Part shown: positions 29,400 to 38,996 of the stretch, piece by piece
Position numbering within the stretch: position 1 is the stretch's first letter
How the letters are laid out: each line of letters opens with the position of its first letter
The notes under the pieces: model-generated
Database searches by the model: none
Told to the model about the DNA's origin: nothing
What the model saw: the letters and a program-made list of their open reading frames with translations, nothing else
Program-made: the position numbers and the translations under genes
Source of the DNA: Mycolicibacter heraklionensis
GTDB taxonomy: Bacteria; Actinomycetota; Actinomycetes; Mycobacteriales; Mycobacteriaceae
Direction of reading: 5' to 3'
Assembly (NCBI RefSeq): GCF_019645815.1
Contig: NZ_CP080997.1
Span: forward strand, 1,988,880-2,052,879
Length of the DNA stretch: 64,000 nt

Positions 29400-30077
29400 T
29401 CAGTCGAGGCGTTCGCCGCGCCGCACCTGCGGGCGGGGTGCTCGCATGCGGCGCAGTGTGGATGCGCGGCTGGCGGCGTACAGCCCCAGCTTCCAACGGC
29501 TTTCGAGATTGTCGGGGAACTTGGCGTCGACCAGCCTGCCGGCCTTGCGGGCCACCAGCACTCCGTCGATGGCCATCAAGACCATCAGCAGCATCATCGC
29601 CGGCGAAATGTAGTACTGGATCTGCGGGACCGCCATCATGATGAACATCAGGCCCAGCGCGACCGGCATGAACAGGCCCAACAGGTTGTAGCGGGCGTCG
29701 ACGATGTCGCGAACATACCGGCGTACCGGGCCGCGGTCGCGTTCCAGCAACGCGGACTCGTCGCCGGCCAGCATCCGTTGCCGGCGGTCGGCCATTCGCT
29801 CACGGCGCTCCGCTTTCGCGATCCGGCGCTCCTCCTTGCTCAGCTTCGGGCCGGCCAGCGACTTGCGCCGGGCCCGGGCCTCCGCGGAGGTCATCGGCGC
29901 CGGTGCCACCGGGCCGCGACGTTTGGCCGCGGCGCTGCGCTTGGGGGTGGGCCGGCCCTTGGGCGGGGTCACACCGCCGCGAATGGCGTCCTCAGACTCG
30001 TCGCCGTCGAGAGAGACGGCGGAGACCACGGACTCAGCGGGCTGAGTCTCGTCTTTTCTGCGCCCCGGCAACTTCAC
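29400..30077 (-). CDS. DUF3043 membrane protein (Rv2206-like)
   Basis: 225 residues. The first ~110 are hydrophilic and very basic, with Lys/Arg runs ([20 protein letters not shown]), then the segment [20 protein letters not shown] leads into two membrane helices (about 136-154 and 158-176). A basic tail follows. This is the DUF3043 pattern conserved in actinobacteria, function unknown. GTG start, no Shine-Dalgarno sequence but a well-spaced -10. It is divergent from the glycerate kinase gene and lies upstream of cobT with a 31-bp gap. Confidence 0.88.
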   Translation of the reverse strand: MKLPGRRKDETQPAESVVSAVSLDGDESEDAIRGGVTPPKGRPTPKRSAAAKRRGPVAPAPMTSAEARARRKSLAGPKLSKEERRIAKAERRERMADRRQRMLAGDESALLERDRGPVRRYVRDIVDARYNLLGLFMPVALGLMFIMMAVPQIQYYISPAMMLLMVLMAIDGVLVARKAGRLVDAKFPDNLESRWKLGLYAASRASTLRRMRAPRPQVRRGERLD

Positions 30078-30090
30078 GCCCGCCAGATTA
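30077..30090 (-). promoter_or_regulatory. Putative -10 of a leaderless DUF3043 transcript
   Basis: On the minus strand TAATCT (30090-30085), 7 nt, then GTG. Confidence 0.5.
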
Positions 30091-30121
30091 CTTGCCTCCT
30101 CCGCCCGGCCTGCGTCGCCGT

Positions 30122-30151
30122 CCGCGCGCCTGGAATCCGCGCGCCTGGAAT
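30122..30151 (+). repeat. Perfect 15-bp tandem duplication in front of the glycerate kinase gene
   Basis: CCGCGCGCCTGGAAT occurs at 30122-30136 and 30137-30151 with no gap. The last T of the second copy is the first T of the TACGCT hexamer, so the repeat occupies the -35 to -10 spacer region. Confidence 0.85.
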
Positions 30152-30163
30152 ACGCTGCAGAGA
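30151..30163 (+). promoter_or_regulatory. Putative -10 of a leaderless glycerate kinase transcript
   Basis: TACGCT at 30151-30156, 6 nt, then ATG. No Shine-Dalgarno sequence. Confidence 0.5.
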
Positions 30164-31281
30164 TGGCTGATCACCCGGGTGTCGGCGGCTCAGCCGGTCC
30201 TCGGGTGCGGGCGCTTCGGGTGCTGATCGCGCCGGACTGTTTCGGCGAGAGCCTGACCGCGGTGCAGGCCGCCGCCGCTATCTCGACGGGCTGGCATCGC
30301 AGCCGACCACACGACCGGCTGGCGATCGCACCGCAGTCTGATGGTGGCCCGGGCTTTGTCGCGGTGCTGGCCACCGCGCTGGGCGCCGTGCAGCGGTCGC
30401 GGGTCATCGGGCCGCTGGAGGAGTCGGTCGAGGCGGAATGGGTCTGGGACGCCGAAACCAAGACCGCCTACCTGGAGTGCGCGCAGGCCTGCGGGCTGGC
30501 ACTGCTCGGCGAACCGCCGTCACCACGGACCGCCCTGGTCGCCCACAGCGCCGGTGTCGGCCAGCTTGTCGCGGTGGCCCTGGCGGCCGGGGCGCAGCGG
30601 ATCGTCGTCGGCCTCGGCGGCAGTGCCTGCACCGACGGGGGCCGCGGCATGGTCGATGAACTGGGCGGCCTGGCCGCTGGCCGACGGCGGCTCGCGGGGG
30701 TCGAACTGGTCGCGGCCTGCGACGTCGAATACCCGCTGCTGGGGCCGTGGGGCGCGGCCCGCGTGTTCGGCCCGCAGAAGGGCGCCGACGCGGCCACGGT
30801 CGCGGTACTCGAGAGCCGGCTGGCCGCCTGGGCGACCGAACTGGACGCCGCCGCCGGATGGGAGGCCAGTTCCGCGTCGGGCGCCGGGGCGGCCGGAGGG
30901 ATCGGAGCAGCCGTGCTGGCCCTGGGCGGCACCGTCGAGTCCGGGGCGGAGATCGTGGCCCGTCACACCGGTCTGGAGGCCGCGCTCGCCGACACCGACG
31001 TCCTGGTCACCGGCGAGGGGCACTTCGACCAGCAGTCGCTGCACGGAAAGGTGATCGGTTCGCTGGCGGCTGCGGCCCGGGCGCGGGAGATACCGCTGCT
31101 GGTGTTGGCCGGACAGATCAGCCTGGACGAACCGGCATTGCGGTCGGCCGGCGTGTTGGCCGCCCGGGCGATCGCCGATTATGCCGGCTCGGTGGGGCTG
31201 GCCCTGATCGACGCCGCGAACCAACTGATCGGGCTGACCGCCGTCACGGCGGCGCAGATCGGTGGCCGCCCGACGGGTTAG
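30163..31281 (+). CDS. Glycerate kinase (GarK/GlxK type)
   Basis: 372 residues, homologous to Rv2205c. Glycerate kinases of this type phosphorylate D-glycerate with ATP. Features: [15 protein letters not shown] at the N terminus, the glycine-rich [15 protein letters not shown] near residue 147, VFGPQKGAD, and [16 protein letters not shown] near 284. The first ~18 residues (Gly/Pro/Ala/Ser) precede the domain; a later Val at residue 20 could be an alternative start but the promoter spacing favours the ATG. A palindromic repeat lies just after its stop. Confidence 0.9.
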   Translation: MADHPGVGGSAGPRVRALRVLIAPDCFGESLTAVQAAAAISTGWHRSRPHDRLAIAPQSDGGPGFVAVLATALGAVQRSRVIGPLEESVEAEWVWDAETKTAYLECAQACGLALLGEPPSPRTALVAHSAGVGQLVAVALAAGAQRIVVGLGGSACTDGGRGMVDELGGLAAGRRRLAGVELVAACDVEYPLLGPWGAARVFGPQKGADAATVAVLESRLAAWATELDAAAGWEASSASGAGAAGGIGAAVLALGGTVESGAEIVARHTGLEAALADTDVLVTGEGHFDQQSLHGKVIGSLAAAARAREIPLLVLAGQISLDEPALRSAGVLAARAIADYAGSVGLALIDAANQLIGLTAVTAAQIGGRPTG

Positions 31282-31285
31282 CCCG

Positions 31286-31337
31286 GGTGATTCGGCACTC
31301 CAGCTTCGCCTCTCCTGCGTCGAGCCTCGCTAACCGC
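31286..31337. repeat. Palindromic repeat element, copy C
   Basis: Shares CCAGCTTCG-C-TCTCCT-CGTCGAGCCTCGCT-AACCGC with the elements at 50039 and 62165, with a few substitutions and one deletion. The arms give a GGCTC/GAGCC-type hairpin. It lies between the glycerate kinase gene and the erpA leader. Confidence 0.6.
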
Positions 31338-31429
31338 CGGGCTCGCCGCATGGGTAGGGAACACGTTGGCGCAGGGTATCGTTGTTGTGGTGGGCTCGAG
31401 TGCCTCGCGTCGAGGTCGGGCCCGCCCCC

Positions 31430-31459
31430 ATGATCAACCGCAATAGGGAGACGCAATGA
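31430..31459 (+). CDS. Nine-codon leader ORF overlapping the erpA start
   Basis: ATG at 31430 opens MINRNRETQ and stops at TGA 31457-31459, which overlaps the erpA ATG as ATGA. The erpA ribosome binding site (AGGGAG) lies inside it. It could couple translation of erpA to ribosome occupancy. Its own initiation signal is weak, so it may be chance. Confidence 0.35.
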   Translation: MINRNRETQ

Positions 31460-31812
31460 CTGTTCAAGATCAGTCGGCCACCGAGTCTCACGGCGTGGTC
31501 TTGACCGATGAGGCCGCGGCCAAGGTGAAGGCGCTGCTGGAACAGGAAGGTCGTGACGACCTGACCCTGCGGATTTCGGTCCAGCCGGGCGGCTGCGCCG
31601 GCCTGCGCTACAACTTGTTCTTCGACGACCGCAGCCTCGACGGTGACGTGGTAGCGGAGTTCAACGGCGTCACGCTGACCGTCGACCGGATGAGCGCGCC
31701 GTATCTGCAAGGCGCCGAGATCGGCTACGCCGACCAGATCGACAAGCAGGGCTTCACCATCGAGAACCCCAACGCCGGCGGCTCGTGCTCGTGCGGCGAC
31801 TCGTTCAACTGA
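31456..31812 (+). CDS. erpA: A-type iron-sulfur carrier/insertion protein (Rv2204c-like)
   Basis: 118 residues. HesB/IscA/ErpA proteins hand Fe-S clusters to apo-enzymes. The three conserved Cys are Cys47 in PGGCAGLRYN and Cys111/Cys113 in GSCSCGDSFN. AGGGAG is 5 nt before the ATG. A TATCGT hexamer at about 31378 would give a leader of some 70 nt with an inverted CTCGA/TCGAG and a short leader ORF. Plausible clients in this window are LipA, QcrA and other Fe-S enzymes. Confidence 0.94.
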   Translation: MTVQDQSATESHGVVLTDEAAAKVKALLEQEGRDDLTLRISVQPGGCAGLRYNLFFDDRSLDGDVVAEFNGVTLTVDRMSAPYLQGAEIGYADQIDKQGFTIENPNAGGSCSCGDSFN

Positions 31813-31914
31813 GCGCCTGAATATCACCTGAACGTCGGGGGTTTTGTGCTGCCCGGCGACGAACCGGCGGCACCGGACCGCTACCGTGGGTACCCACATC
31901 CAGGCCCATGGTGA

Positions 31915-32910
<996 letters not shown>

Positions 32911-32916
32911 TCGACG

Positions 32917-32975
32917 CTGACTCTGCGCCTACCAGGCAAACGTGCGAGTAGCTGGCCTGGTGGGCGCAGAGTGAA
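32917..32975. terminator. Long imperfect hairpin at a convergent junction (copy 2)
   Basis: Arms 32917-32937 (CTGACTCTGCGCCTACCAGGC-like) and 32955-32975 pair at about 18 of 21 positions; the loop carries GTGCGAGTAG as in the element at 15989. It fills the gap between the converging adoK and asnB. No T-run on either side. Confidence 0.5.
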
Positions 32976-32978
32976 CGG

Positions 32979-34925
32979 CTACAGCCGCACCGGGTAGTCC
33001 GGCTCCCGGATGGCGGGCACCACGCTGTGCTCGACGAAGATCGCGTGCCACAACATGAAGATCAGCGCGGTCCACAACCGACGGCTGTGATCGGCGGTGC
33101 CGACGCGGTGCTCGTCGAGCATCGTGCGCACCGCGGCGACATCGATCAGGTGATCGGCGCCGGTGGCGTCCACCATCGCGTACGCCCACTCCAGCAGCTC
33201 ACCGGCGCGCAGCCAGTGCCGCAACGGCACCGGGAAGCCGAGCTTGGGGCGGTGCAGCACGTGCGCGGGAATGATCGGCTCCAGCGCCCGGCGCAGCGCG
33301 TATTTGGTGGTGGTGCGGGTGATCTTGGCCGATACCGGAAGCCGCGACGCCACCGCGAACACCTCGGGGTCCAGGAACGGCACCCGCAGCTCCAGTGAAT
33401 TGGCCATGGTCATCTTGTCGGCCTTGACCAGGATGTCGCCGCGCAGCCAGGTGAACAGGTCGATGTGCTGCATCCGGGCCACCGGGTCCCAGCCGGCCGA
33501 TTCGGCATACAGCGGCGCGGTGACGTCGGTGTGGGTCCATTCGGGGGAGAAGCCGGGCAGTACCGCGCGCAGTTGCTCGTCGGAGAAGCTGCGCGCGTTG
33601 CCGTAGTAGCGCTCTTCCAGCGTCAGCGACCCGCGGTGCAGCAGGCTCTTGCCGCGCATTCCCTCGGGCAACGGCCGCGACGCCTTGCCCAGCGACCGGC
33701 GCACCGGCGCCGGCAGGTAGTCGAACGGGCGCAGCGACAGCGGCTCGCGGTAGATCGTGTAGCCGCCGAACAGCTCGTCGGCGCCTTCGCCGGAGAGCAC
33801 CACCTTGACGTGCTTGCGGGCCTCGGCGGCGATGAAGTACAGCGGAACCAGGGCCGGGTCGGCGACCGGGTCGTCCAGATACCAGACGATCTCGGGCAGG
33901 GCGGCGACGAACTCGGCCGGGCTCACCACCTTGACCACGTGCCGGGCGCCGATCGCCTCGGCGGACGCAGCGGCCACGTCGATCTCGGAGAAGCCCTCCC
34001 GCTCGAACCCGGTGGTGAAGGTGATCAGCTTGGGGTTGTGCCGCATCGCCAGCGCCGCGATCGCGGTGGAGTCGATCCCCCCGGACAGAAACGCGCCGAC
34101 GGTGACGTCGGCCCGCATGTGCTTGGCGACCGAATCCTCCAGCACCGCGGTGATCTCGTCGTAGCGGGCCTGCTCGGTATCGCGGGTGATCGGGGTGGCG
34201 TCGAACCGCGGCCGGAAATAGCGAGTGGTCTCCGGCGCGCCGCCGGGCCGAATCCGGGCGTAGCAGCCCGACTCCAGCCGGCGGATGCCGCGGTGCAGCG
34301 TCTCCGGTTCCGGCACGTACTGCAGCACCGTGTAGTGCTGGACGGCGCGGGTGTCGATGTCGGTGTCGAAACCCACCACGTCGGCCAGGTCCAATAGGCA
34401 CTTCTTCTCGCTGCCCACCACCGTGCCGCCCGGGCCGGACGCCATGAACAGCGGTTTGATCCCGAACGGGTCGCGGGCGCAGAACAGCTCGCCGGCCACG
34501 GTGTCCCACACCGCGAAGGCGAACATGCCGCGCAACCGCGTGAGCACGTCGACGCCCCAGTAGTGGTAGCCCGCGACGATCGCCTCGCCGTCGCCGTCGG
34601 TGGCGAACACCGCGCCGTGGTCGGCGGCCAGCTCTTCGCGTAACTCCAGGTAGTTGTAGATCTCGCCGTTGAACACCAGTTCGTAGCGCTCCGGAGCCTC
34701 CGGCGGGCCCCACCGCATGGGCTGGTGCGAGTGGGCGATGTCGATGAACGACAGCCGGTTGAAGCCGAACACCACGCGGTCGCCGGCCCAGATGCCGCCT
34801 GGCTCGTCCGGGCCGCGGTGGCGCATCAGGTGGGTTGCGCGCGACACCGCGCCGGCGACTTCGGCCACATCAGGGCCCGGTGTCGTGCCGGCCGGGGCAC
34901 AGACGAAGGCCAGCAGTCCACACAT
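32979..34925 (-). CDS. asnB: Glutamine-hydrolysing asparagine synthetase
   Basis: 648 residues from the ATG at 34925. The class II glutamine amidotransferase domain begins with the nucleophile Cys2 (MCGLLAF) and has RHRGPDE, LSFIDI and VFNGEIYNYLELR. The synthetase domain shows the pyrophosphate loop FLSGGIDSTAIAALA, LSGEGADELFGGY and KADKMTMANSLELRVPFLD. A start further upstream adds 81 residues that block the N-terminal Cys, which must be free, so it is rejected. It faces ctaC divergently across 215 bp and uses the glutamine made by the gln genes. Confidence 0.96.
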   Translation of the reverse strand: MCGLLAFVCAPAGTTPGPDVAEVAGAVSRATHLMRHRGPDEPGGIWAGDRVVFGFNRLSFIDIAHSHQPMRWGPPEAPERYELVFNGEIYNYLELREELAADHGAVFATDGDGEAIVAGYHYWGVDVLTRLRGMFAFAVWDTVAGELFCARDPFGIKPLFMASGPGGTVVGSEKKCLLDLADVVGFDTDIDTRAVQHYTVLQYVPEPETLHRGIRRLESGCYARIRPGGAPETTRYFRPRFDATPITRDTEQARYDEITAVLEDSVAKHMRADVTVGAFLSGGIDSTAIAALAMRHNPKLITFTTGFEREGFSEIDVAAASAEAIGARHVVKVVSPAEFVAALPEIVWYLDDPVADPALVPLYFIAAEARKHVKVVLSGEGADELFGGYTIYREPLSLRPFDYLPAPVRRSLGKASRPLPEGMRGKSLLHRGSLTLEERYYGNARSFSDEQLRAVLPGFSPEWTHTDVTAPLYAESAGWDPVARMQHIDLFTWLRGDILVKADKMTMANSLELRVPFLDPEVFAVASRLPVSAKITRTTTKYALRRALEPIIPAHVLHRPKLGFPVPLRHWLRAGELLEWAYAMVDATGADHLIDVAAVRTMLDEHRVGTADHSRRLWTALIFMLWHAIFVEHSVVPAIREPDYPVRL

Positions 34926-35140
34926 CGGGTCCCAGTATGCCGCACCGGTATCGGCCTTTAACCATGTAGGCCTGCGCAGGGCGGGTGCGGACCGGGGGAG
35001 TCGGATGAGGCGGTCAACACACTGGGGCGGCCAACCGGCAGGTACATCAAACCTCGGTGATCCGGGTGGTCTACGCTGCGTAGTATTCGACTGCTCCGCC
35101 GGGTCAGTCGGCCCGTTCTGTGACTCGAGGAGGCACCAAC

Positions 35141-36199
35141 GTGACACGTCGCGGGCAGGGCGTTGCACATCGCCGTCTGCTTCGACCGCTGACCGCGGTC
35201 AGCGTGCTCGGACTGCTGGCGGTGACGCTCAGCGGTTGCAGCGTCGACTGGACCGATGTGGTCGGCTTCGGCTGGCCCAAGGGCATCACGCCGCAGGCCG
35301 AGGCGAACTACCAGCTGTGGATCGGCATGGTCATCGCTTCGGTGGTGATCGGTGGGCTGGTCTGGGGAATGATCTTCTGGTCGATGATCTTCCACCGCAA
35401 GAAGGCGACCGACACTGAGCTGCCGCGCCAGTTCGGCTACAACATGCCGCTGGAACTCGGGCTGACCGTCTTGCCGTTCCTGGCCGTCGCGGTGATCTTC
35501 TACTTCACCGTCGTGGTCCAGGAGGAGATGCTGCACCACGAGCCCGACCCGGAGGTCGTCGTCGACGTCACCGCCTTCCAGTGGAACTGGAAGTTCGGCT
35601 ACCAGAAGGTCGACTTCCACGACCACACGCTGAGCTACGACGGCGTGGACCAGCCCCGCAAGGACGCGATGGCCTCGAAGCCCGAGGGCGTCGACGCGCA
35701 CGGCGAAGAACTGGTCGGACCGGTGCGCGGCCTCAACACCGAGGACCGCACGTACCTGAACTTCGACAAGATCGAGACGGTGGGCACCACCAGCGAGATC
35801 CCGGTGTTGGTGCTGCCGAGCGGTAAGCGCATCGAATTTGTCCTCAACTCGGCCGACGTCATCCACGCCTTCTGGGTGCCCGAGTTCCTGTTCAAGCGCG
35901 ACGTCATCGCCTGGCCCGAGCGCAACAACCAGGTGAACACCTTCCAGGTCTCCGAGATCACCAAGGAAGGCGCGTTCGTCGGCCACTGCGCCGAGATGTG
36001 CGGCACCTACCACGCGATGATGAACTTCGAAGTCCGAGTGGTCTCGCCGAACGACTTCAAGGCCTATCTGGATCAGCGCATCGCCGGAAAGACCAACGCC
36101 GAGGCGCTGGAGGCGATCAAGCAGGAACCGCTGGCCACCACCACGTTCCCGTTTGACAGCCGCCGTGGCCTGCTAGCCCCGCAAGCCAGCAACAAGTAG
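35141..36199 (+). CDS. ctaC: Cytochrome aa3 oxidase subunit II
   Basis: 352 residues from the GTG at 35141, with GAGGAGG 7 nt before it. The N terminus is a lipoprotein signal (LLAVTLSGC, Cys33), then two membrane helices (about 52-77 and 95-117) and the periplasmic CuA domain: [22 protein letters not shown] and the CuA ligands in [12 protein letters not shown] (Cys-x3-Cys, His, Met). It takes electrons from the bcc complex whose genes face it 3 kb downstream. ctaF follows after 10 bp. Confidence 0.96.
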   Translation: MTRRGQGVAHRRLLRPLTAVSVLGLLAVTLSGCSVDWTDVVGFGWPKGITPQAEANYQLWIGMVIASVVIGGLVWGMIFWSMIFHRKKATDTELPRQFGYNMPLELGLTVLPFLAVAVIFYFTVVVQEEMLHHEPDPEVVVDVTAFQWNWKFGYQKVDFHDHTLSYDGVDQPRKDAMASKPEGVDAHGEELVGPVRGLNTEDRTYLNFDKIETVGTTSEIPVLVLPSGKRIEFVLNSADVIHAFWVPEFLFKRDVIAWPERNNQVNTFQVSEITKEGAFVGHCAEMCGTYHAMMNFEVRVVSPNDFKAYLDQRIAGKTNAEALEAIKQEPLATTTFPFDSRRGLLAPQASNK

Positions 36200-36209
36200 G
36201 GACAACCGC

Positions 36210-36629
36210 ATGCGCATCGAATCCAGGCTGTTCGAGTTCGTCGCCACCTTCTTCCTGGTGGTCGGGGTGATCTACGCGGTGCTGACCGGGAAGTTCGCCA
36301 CCGGCGGCGTGGAATGGGCCGGCACCACCGCGCTGTTCCTGACCGGGATGATGGCCATGATCGTGGCCACCTTCTTCCGGTTCGTGGCACGCCGGCTGGA
36401 CACTCGTCCCGAGGACTACGAAGCGGCCGAGGTCAGTGACGGCGCCGGCGAGCTGGGCTTTTTCAGCCCGCACAGCTGGTGGCCGATTCTGGTCGCGCTG
36501 TCCGGGTCGGTGGCCGCCGTCGGGATCGCCCTGTGGCTGCCGTGGCTGATCGCTGCCGGAGTGGTGTTCGTGTTGTCGAGCGTGGCCGGACTGGTCTTCG
36601 AGTACTACATCGGCCCCGAGAAACACTGA
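36210..36629 (+). CDS. ctaF: Cytochrome aa3 oxidase subunit IV
   Basis: 139 residues, homologous to Rv2199c. Four hydrophobic helices (about 8-28, 38-58, 90-107 and 112-131) with a short polar loop, [20 protein letters not shown], between helices 2 and 3, typical of the actinobacterial small subunit IV. It is the second gene of the ctaC-ctaF operon; its start is the first ATG 10 bp after ctaC. Confidence 0.92.
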   Translation: MRIESRLFEFVATFFLVVGVIYAVLTGKFATGGVEWAGTTALFLTGMMAMIVATFFRFVARRLDTRPEDYEAAEVSDGAGELGFFSPHSWWPILVALSGSVAAVGIALWLPWLIAAGVVFVLSSVAGLVFEYYIGPEKH

Positions 36630-36668
36630 CCACACCTCCGTCGCCTCCGCCGTGTCGACCCATTTGGG

Positions 36669-36763
36669 TAGGGTTGCCGATGCACAATGACCAACGGTGG
36701 TTGATGTCGACCGCAACCGGTCAGGGCGTGGCGCGGCGGTTTGAACAGGATAGGCGGGAATGA
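36669..36763 (+). CDS. 27-residue leader ORF ending on the mmpS3 start
   Basis: TAGGGT at 36669-36674 is followed by 5 nt and an ATG at 36680, so the ORF itself could be translated from a leaderless mRNA. It reads [20 protein letters not shown] and ends in RRE, with its TGA overlapping the mmpS3 ATG (ATGA). Translation through it would bring ribosomes directly to mmpS3. The coordinates include the -10 hexamer; the coding part is 36680-36763. Confidence 0.45.
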
Positions 36764-37647
36764 GCGGGCCGAATCCCCCAGAGGCGGGCTCTGGAGACGA
36801 GGGCTCCGGCAACGGTCAGCCGGCCTCTGACCTGGCCCCCGAGGCAGGCGGAGAGATCCAGCCGCTTGACGACGTGGCTGCCACTCCTACCGCCGCTGCT
36901 CCGGACAACACCGCCTACTCGCAGGCGTATTCGGCTCCCGAATCCGAGCAGTTTCTGAGCGGGCCCTACGTTCCGGTGGATCCGCGGCTCTACGACTACG
37001 ACAACTACGACGCACCCGACGAACCGGACCTGGACGCCAAGACGCCACGGTGGCCGTGGGTGGTCGGTGTCACCGTGATCATCGCCGCGGTCTCCCTGGT
37101 GGTGTCGGTGGCGTTGCTGTTCGCCCGCACCGAGACTCACGATCTGGCTACGCCCGGCACGACGAGCAGCACGGTCTCGGTGCCGCCGGTGCAGGACGAG
37201 ATCACCCGGACCAGCACCAGCACCACGGCGCCGCCCCCGCCGCCCAGCAGCGAGGAGCCGCCGCCCCCGCCGCCCAGCAGCGAGGAGCCGCCGCCCCCGC
37301 CGCCGCCGAGCGAGGAGCCGGCGCCCGAGCCATCGACCACGACGCAGGAGACCACCACGACCACCCCGCCGAAGCCGCTGCAGGTGACCTACTCGGTGAC
37401 GGGCACCAAGGCGCCGTTCGACCAGATCACGATCACCTACGTGGATGCGTCCGGGCAACGTCGCACGCAGCGCAACGCCTACATCCCGTGGTCGCTGACC
37501 CTGACCCCGATATCCCAGTCCGAGATCGGTTCGGTGGAGGCCACCAGCATGCTGCGGCTGAGCAAACTCAACTGCTCGATCACCAGCAGTGACGGTAGGG
37601 TGTTGTTCTCCAACAGCAACGACGCACCGGCGACGAGCTGCGGATGA
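36760..37647 (+). CDS. mmpS3: Mycobacterial membrane protein small MmpS3
   Basis: 295 residues. The cytoplasmic part (residues 1-90) is acidic and Pro/Ala/Gly-rich with a YDYDNYD run, followed by one membrane helix (about 97-121) and an exported part. The latter holds a Pro/Ser/Glu repeat (residues ~158-187), a Thr-rich stretch and a C-terminal MmpS-type beta domain ([20 protein letters not shown]). MmpS proteins are partners of MmpL RND transporters, but MmpS3 has no adjacent mmpL. Its gene overlaps the next by 4 bp. Confidence 0.93.
   Translation: MSGPNPPEAGSGDEGSGNGQPASDLAPEAGGEIQPLDDVAATPTAAAPDNTAYSQAYSAPESEQFLSGPYVPVDPRLYDYDNYDAPDEPDLDAKTPRWPWVVGVTVIIAAVSLVVSVALLFARTETHDLATPGTTSSTVSVPPVQDEITRTSTSTTAPPPPPSSEEPPPPPPSSEEPPPPPPPSEEPAPEPSTTTQETTTTTPPKPLQVTYSVTGTKAPFDQITITYVDASGQRRTQRNAYIPWSLTLTPISQSEIGSVEATSMLRLSKLNCSITSSDGRVLFSNSNDAPATSCG
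37231..37320 (+). repeat. Three 30-bp tandem repeats coding Pro-Ser-Glu
   Basis: Units at 37231-37260 and 37261-37290 are identical; the third (37291-37320) differs at a few bases. Each codes [14 protein letters not shown] ten residues in the exported part of MmpS3. Copy number is likely to vary between strains. Confidence 0.9.
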
Positions 37648-38276
37648 CCGGCGGGAACATGGTAGAGCGATTCATTCGACCGGGGCAGTCCCCGGAGGTC
37701 ACCGATCGTGTCCTGCTGGGCGCGTGCGCCGCGATCTGGCTGACGTGGCTGGGCATGAGCGTGGCGGCCACGGTGGCGCTCGTCGATCTGGGGCGGGGCT
37801 TTCACGAGCCGACCAAGAGTTCGCACAGCGGCCTGCTCTACATCGTGATCGGGGTGTCCGCGTTGGTCATCCTCGCGGCCATCCCGGTGCTGCTCCGGGC
37901 GCGCCAGCCCAGCCCTCCGCGGCCCCCCGGCTTCCCGTCCCCGGCGCCGGCCAAGCCGCTGCGCCAGAACGCCCCGCTCCCGCAGCGCGGTTTCGACGCT
38001 CCGGGCCGGCGGGCGGCCAGCACACGCCCGGTGCTGCCCAACCAGGCTCAGGTGGATCGGGTGCTGCTGCGTGGCATCACGGTGCTGGCCAGCGCGCTGG
38101 GCGGCGCCTTGACCCTGGTCGCGTTGGCCACCTACCTGATGGCCGTCGGCAAGGACACCGGCTCGTGGGTCTGCTACGGGCTGGCTGGGGTCGGCACTGC
38201 CGCCATGCCGGTGATTCCGTGGCTGTACCTGCGTCGGCTGGGTGAGGTACTGGAGCTTCCGTCTCGCTTCGGCTGA
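37644..38276 (+). CDS. DUF2561 membrane protein (Rv2197c-like)
   Basis: 210 residues with four hydrophobic helices, about 25-47, 65-85, 142-163 and 172-190. The loop between the pairs is basic and Pro-rich ([18 protein letters not shown]). This matches the conserved mycobacterial protein encoded between mmpS3 and qcrB in M. tuberculosis. Its ATG overlaps the mmpS3 stop (ATGA), so the two are translated together. Function unknown. Confidence 0.87.
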   Translation: MTGGNMVERFIRPGQSPEVTDRVLLGACAAIWLTWLGMSVAATVALVDLGRGFHEPTKSSHSGLLYIVIGVSALVILAAIPVLLRARQPSPPRPPGFPSPAPAKPLRQNAPLPQRGFDAPGRRAASTRPVLPNQAQVDRVLLRGITVLASALGGALTLVALATYLMAVGKDTGSWVCYGLAGVGTAAMPVIPWLYLRRLGEVLELPSRFG

Positions 38277-38308
38277 GCCGTCGTCACAGCCCCAGCCCCG
38301 TGGCTCCG

Positions 38309-38938
38309 CTACGGCCAGAGCAGCGTCGTTGACCAGCTCGTCCCGTCACGTTCATAACGCAGCCTGCGGTGCCGGCGGGTGGAGTCGGCCTGCCAGAATT
38401 CGACCGCGTCGGCCTGTACCGCGTACGACACCCATTCGGCGGGCACCAGGGTGGGGGAGCGTTCGAGCTCCAGGTGCGCCTTGGCCAGGGCCTCGCTGAT
38501 CTCTGCCGGATCGTCGTAGGGCTCGCTCTGCCGGCCGGTGAGCACCATCGCCCGGGCGCCTTCCGAGCGGGCCAGGAAGTCGTCGGCAGTCACCGGTGGC
38601 GGGTCGGGGAGGGCAATGCCGTCGACCCTGACCTGACGGCCCAGCGCGGGCCAGTAAAACGTCAGTGAGACAGCCGGATTGCGGGCGAGGTCGGCGCCCT
38701 TGCGGCTCGCCGAGCTGACTCCGAAATGCCAACCGGCGGCATCGATGTCTTTGAGGATCAGCACCCGCGCCGACGGCCGCGAGCCGCCGGTTCCGGCCGC
38801 CGCGCCGACCGTCGACAACGTCATCGCGTGCGGCTCCACGATGCCGCTGTCGACAGCGTGCAACAACCATTGGACGAACAGTGCGACGGGGTCGCCGGGT
38901 GCCTGCGCCGGGTCGAACTCTGGAGCCGCACCGACCAA
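38309..38938 (-). CDS. Pyridoxamine 5'-phosphate oxidase-like flavoprotein
   Basis: 209 residues from the only standard in-frame start, a TTG at 38938; homologous sequence seems to begin slightly earlier. FMN-binding split-barrel features of PdxH: HAMTLSTVGAAAGTGGSRPS, ARVLILKDIDAAGWHFGV, ASRKGADLARNPAVSLTFYW and the C-terminal VEFWQADSTRRHRRLRYER. It could oxidise pyridoxine/pyridoxamine phosphate, or be an FMN/F420-binding relative. It follows qcrB by 58 bp on the same strand and is not part of the M. tuberculosis order as I recall it. Confidence 0.82.
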   Translation of the reverse strand: MVGAAPEFDPAQAPGDPVALFVQWLLHAVDSGIVEPHAMTLSTVGAAAGTGGSRPSARVLILKDIDAAGWHFGVSSASRKGADLARNPAVSLTFYWPALGRQVRVDGIALPDPPPVTADDFLARSEGARAMVLTGRQSEPYDDPAEISEALAKAHLELERSPTLVPAEWVSYAVQADAVEFWQADSTRRHRRLRYERDGTSWSTTLLWP

Positions 38939-38996
38939 AACGGGCAGCCCGCGCAGGAGATTGCGCAGGCTGCCCGCTTGTCCGGACCCAGTGGGC

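Noticed and set aside
34925..34945. CATACT 8 nt before asnB as a leaderless promoter.
   Set aside because: It lacks the first T of TANNNT; the same weak hexamer before ctaE is mentioned only as a possibility.
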